Assembly (NCBI GenBank): GCA_002321305.1
Contig: DCMF01000049.1
Coordinates: forward strand, 566 to 7,188
Length of the DNA: 6,623 bases
Direction of reading: 5' to 3'
From: Verrucomicrobia bacterium UBA1629
GTDB lineage: Bacteria; Verrucomicrobiota; Kiritimatiellia; RFP12; UBA1067
Shown here: positions 5,973 to 6,623 of the stretch, in pieces
Layout of the letters: each line of letters opens with the position of its first letter
Position numbering within the stretch: position 1 is the stretch's first letter
Translations under genes and position numbers: made by a program
Notes under the pieces: generated by a model
Told to the model about the DNA's origin: nothing
Seen by the model: the letters and a program-made list of their open reading frames with translations, nothing else
Databases searched by the model: none

Positions 5973-6469
5973 AGCCCGCCCTCCTTCGCCTCGCTGGCCG
6001 TGGCGGACGCGACCGCCTCCGGCATCCACTCGTGGCCGTCCCACTTCATGACGACCTGCACGAAGCCGCCGCCCGCGCACGGGAGCTGGGCGACCTCCTG
6101 CACCGTGCCGACGGCGACCGGCGCGGTCGTGGTCGAGAACGGGTCGACCTTGAGCCGCCCCTCGCCGATGGCGCACGGCTGGTCGTCAGCCGCCGTGGCG
6201 TGGACCTCGTACCTGAACTCGCCCGCCTCCGGGAAGCACGCCGCCGCGATCCGCGCCGTCCAGACGCCATCGCGGTGCTCGTGCGCCGTCACGTCGAAGT
6301 ACGCGCCGTTCTCCCGAAAGACCCTGACGTACAGCTTCGTCACGTCCGTCGGCACACGCCGGAATGCGGCGACGAAGCCATGCCCCTGCCGCGCCTTGAA
6401 CGCGCGGAGCGGGAAGTCGAGACGCGACACGTCACAGTCAACAGTTGCATTTACCTGTTCCATACACAT
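5969..6469 (-). CDS. Small beta-rich tail/baseplate-like domain protein
   Basis: This gene encodes 166 residues (MCMEQVNATV...). A second ATG two codons on (6463) is an alternative start. The only ribosome-site-like sequence is GGGCGG at 6475-6480, five bases before the first ATG. No signal peptide is present, so the product is probably cytoplasmic or virion-associated. Residues 15-110 alternate hydrophobic strands: FVAAFRRVPTDVTKLYVRVF, then DGVWTARI, FPEAGEFRYEVHA and GEGRLKVDP. This resembles the Ig-like N-terminal domain of baseplate-upper and related tail proteins. Residues 135-150 (GFVQVVMKWDGHEWMPEAV) are a short WDG beta hairpin common in fibre tips. The layout parallels residues 1-95 of the 600-residue fibre (FP turn, strands, LKV/VKV end), suggesting a shared domain. 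It is the first gene of the cluster and is coupled to the next by a GTGA overlap. The domain assignment is by pattern, not search. Confidence 0.8.
   Translation of the reverse strand: MCMEQVNATVDCDVSRLDFPLRAFKARQGHGFVAAFRRVPTDVTKLYVRVFRENGAYFDVTAHEHRDGVWTARIAAACFPEAGEFRYEVHATAADDQPCAIGEGRLKVDPFSTTTAPVAVGTVQEVAQLPCAGGGFVQVVMKWDGHEWMPEAVASATASEAKEGGL
5980..5986 (-). promoter_or_regulatory. Shine-Dalgarno supporting the GTG start at 5972
   Basis: AAGGAGG on the minus strand lies seven bases before a GTG that overlaps the upstream TGA. It supports a non-ATG start that a longest-frame gene call would miss, and it exposes the signal peptide at the true N-terminus. Confidence 0.85.
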
Positions 6470-6507
6470 ATAGACCGCCCGTCAAACCAAACCCACGCGC
6501 GCGAGAT

Positions 6508-6585
6508 TCAGCCCCAAGTCTGATGCCAGTACAGCCCCAGCATCTTATGTAGTCCCTTGTACTTGCATAATATAGTATCCCGCAT
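6508..6585 (-). CDS. Possible 25-residue leader ORF (doubtful)
   Basis: A short frame begins at an ATG inside the 14-base repeat and reads MRDTILCKYKGLHKMLGLYW, then HQTWG and a stop. No clear Shine-Dalgarno precedes it. A shorter start at 6543 has AAGGGA about nine bases upstream. The aromatic-rich end (LYWHQTWG) looks protein-like, but an in-frame TAA two codons before the first codon of the track and the small size make chance likely. It could be a leader peptide or the relic of an upstream gene. Confidence 0.15.
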   Translation of the reverse strand: MRDTILCKYKGLHKMLGLYWHQTWG

Positions 6586-6595
6586 AATATAGTAT
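6565..6595. repeat. Tandem 14-base direct repeat, 3-base spacer; possible operator/promoter
   Basis: GCATAATATAGTAT occurs exactly twice on the plus strand, at 6565-6578 and 6582-6595, separated by CCC (period 17). On the minus strand each copy reads ATACTATATTATGC, which contains -10-like hexamers (TATATT), and the second copy extends into the palindrome AGTATACT (6591-6598). Its AT-rich make-up and place upstream of the first gene suggest a regulator site or promoter element. Confidence 0.55.
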
Positions 6596-6604
6596 ACTTA
6601 TCCT

Positions 6605-6623
6605 AAAAAAAGCAGTTGCCCCC
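6605..6623 (-). terminator. Probable 3' half of an intrinsic terminator cut by the window edge
   Basis: Read on the minus strand, the window opens GGGGGCAACTGC and then seven T. This is what the 3' arm and U-tract of a rho-independent terminator look like. The matching 5' arm would lie beyond base 6623, so the hairpin itself cannot be seen. Confidence 0.4.

Larger units (their letters stand above)
6470..6623. other. Non-coding leader/intergenic region of the cluster
   Basis: This 154-base stretch precedes the first gene and contains no convincing coding sequence. From the right edge, on the minus strand, it holds a G-run plus CAACTGC followed by seven T, an AT-rich tandem 14-base repeat, and a segment with two TGGGGCTG copies (on the plus strand at 6511-6518 and 6532-6539). 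The AT-rich part is the natural place for the operon promoter, but no textbook -35/-10 pair is evident. Confidence 0.6.

Noticed and set aside
5973..6176. 68-codon N-terminal extension of the 161-residue gene
   Set aside because: It is Arg/Gly-rich nonsense overlapping the first gene. AAGGAGG with the GTGA overlap fixes the GTG start at 5972.
5957..6523. Plus-strand open frames over the first gene
   Set aside because: They have Arg/Ala-rich translations opposite a gene with coherent beta-strand structure and an overlap-coupled stop.
6565..6595. CRISPR or iteron array
   Set aside because: There are only two copies with a 3-base spacer. This is too short for CRISPR and too few copies for an origin.
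6557..6598. Plus-strand sigma70-type promoter (TTGCAT with TATAGT)
   Set aside because: Spacing to the candidate -10 is 19 bases or otherwise poor, and no plus-strand gene follows within the window.

Overview
The window is a compact, one-directional gene cluster. Every supportable gene lies on the minus strand and is read from high to low coordinates. I read it as a phage-tail-like fibre/adhesin module, either the receptor-binding part of a phage or prophage or a tail-derived surface-protein locus. Most of it is GC-rich (sampled 60-base lines reach 72-77% G+C) and shows bacterial signals: strong Shine-Dalgarno sequences, ATGA/GTGA stop-start overlaps and Sec-type signal peptides. No marker gene fixes the taxon. 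A GC-rich Gram-negative host is my inference only.

Layout in transcription order. (i) 6470-6623 is a non-coding leader with what looks like the 3' half of an intrinsic terminator at the window edge, then an AT-rich tandem 14-base direct repeat. (ii) 6469-5969 encodes a 166-residue small beta-rich protein resembling N-terminal tail/baseplate domains. (iii) 5972-5487 encodes a 161-residue protein with a signal peptide. (iv) 5490-3121 encodes a 789-residue, signal-peptide-bearing, internally repetitive fibre-like protein. (v) 3114-2044 encodes a 356-residue, cysteine-free, Tyr/Ser/Asn-rich protein of clearly lower G+C. (vi) 2017-215 encodes a 600-residue mosaic fibre: an N-terminal beta domain, an internal signal-peptide-like segment, a phage-fibre SVNGKTG motif, a YadA-head-like IG repeat region and a C-terminal beta domain. 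(vii) 213-1 is the start of another signal-peptide-bearing protein that runs off the left edge. Stop-start distances range from a 4-base overlap to 26 bases, so this is almost certainly one transcript with translational coupling.

Three things stand out. Sec-type signals occur on genes (iii), (iv) and (vii), and inside (vi), although tail fibres normally assemble in the cytoplasm. Two AT-rich patches coincide with protein module boundaries: one covers the 3' end of (iv) plus all of (v), the other the IG-repeat segment of (vi). This suggests exchange of receptor-facing parts. Finally, the small-domain gene followed by a signal-peptide gene, (ii)+(iii), appears again in fused form inside (vi). 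No replication, integrase, capsid, reverse transcriptase, tRNA or CRISPR feature is visible.
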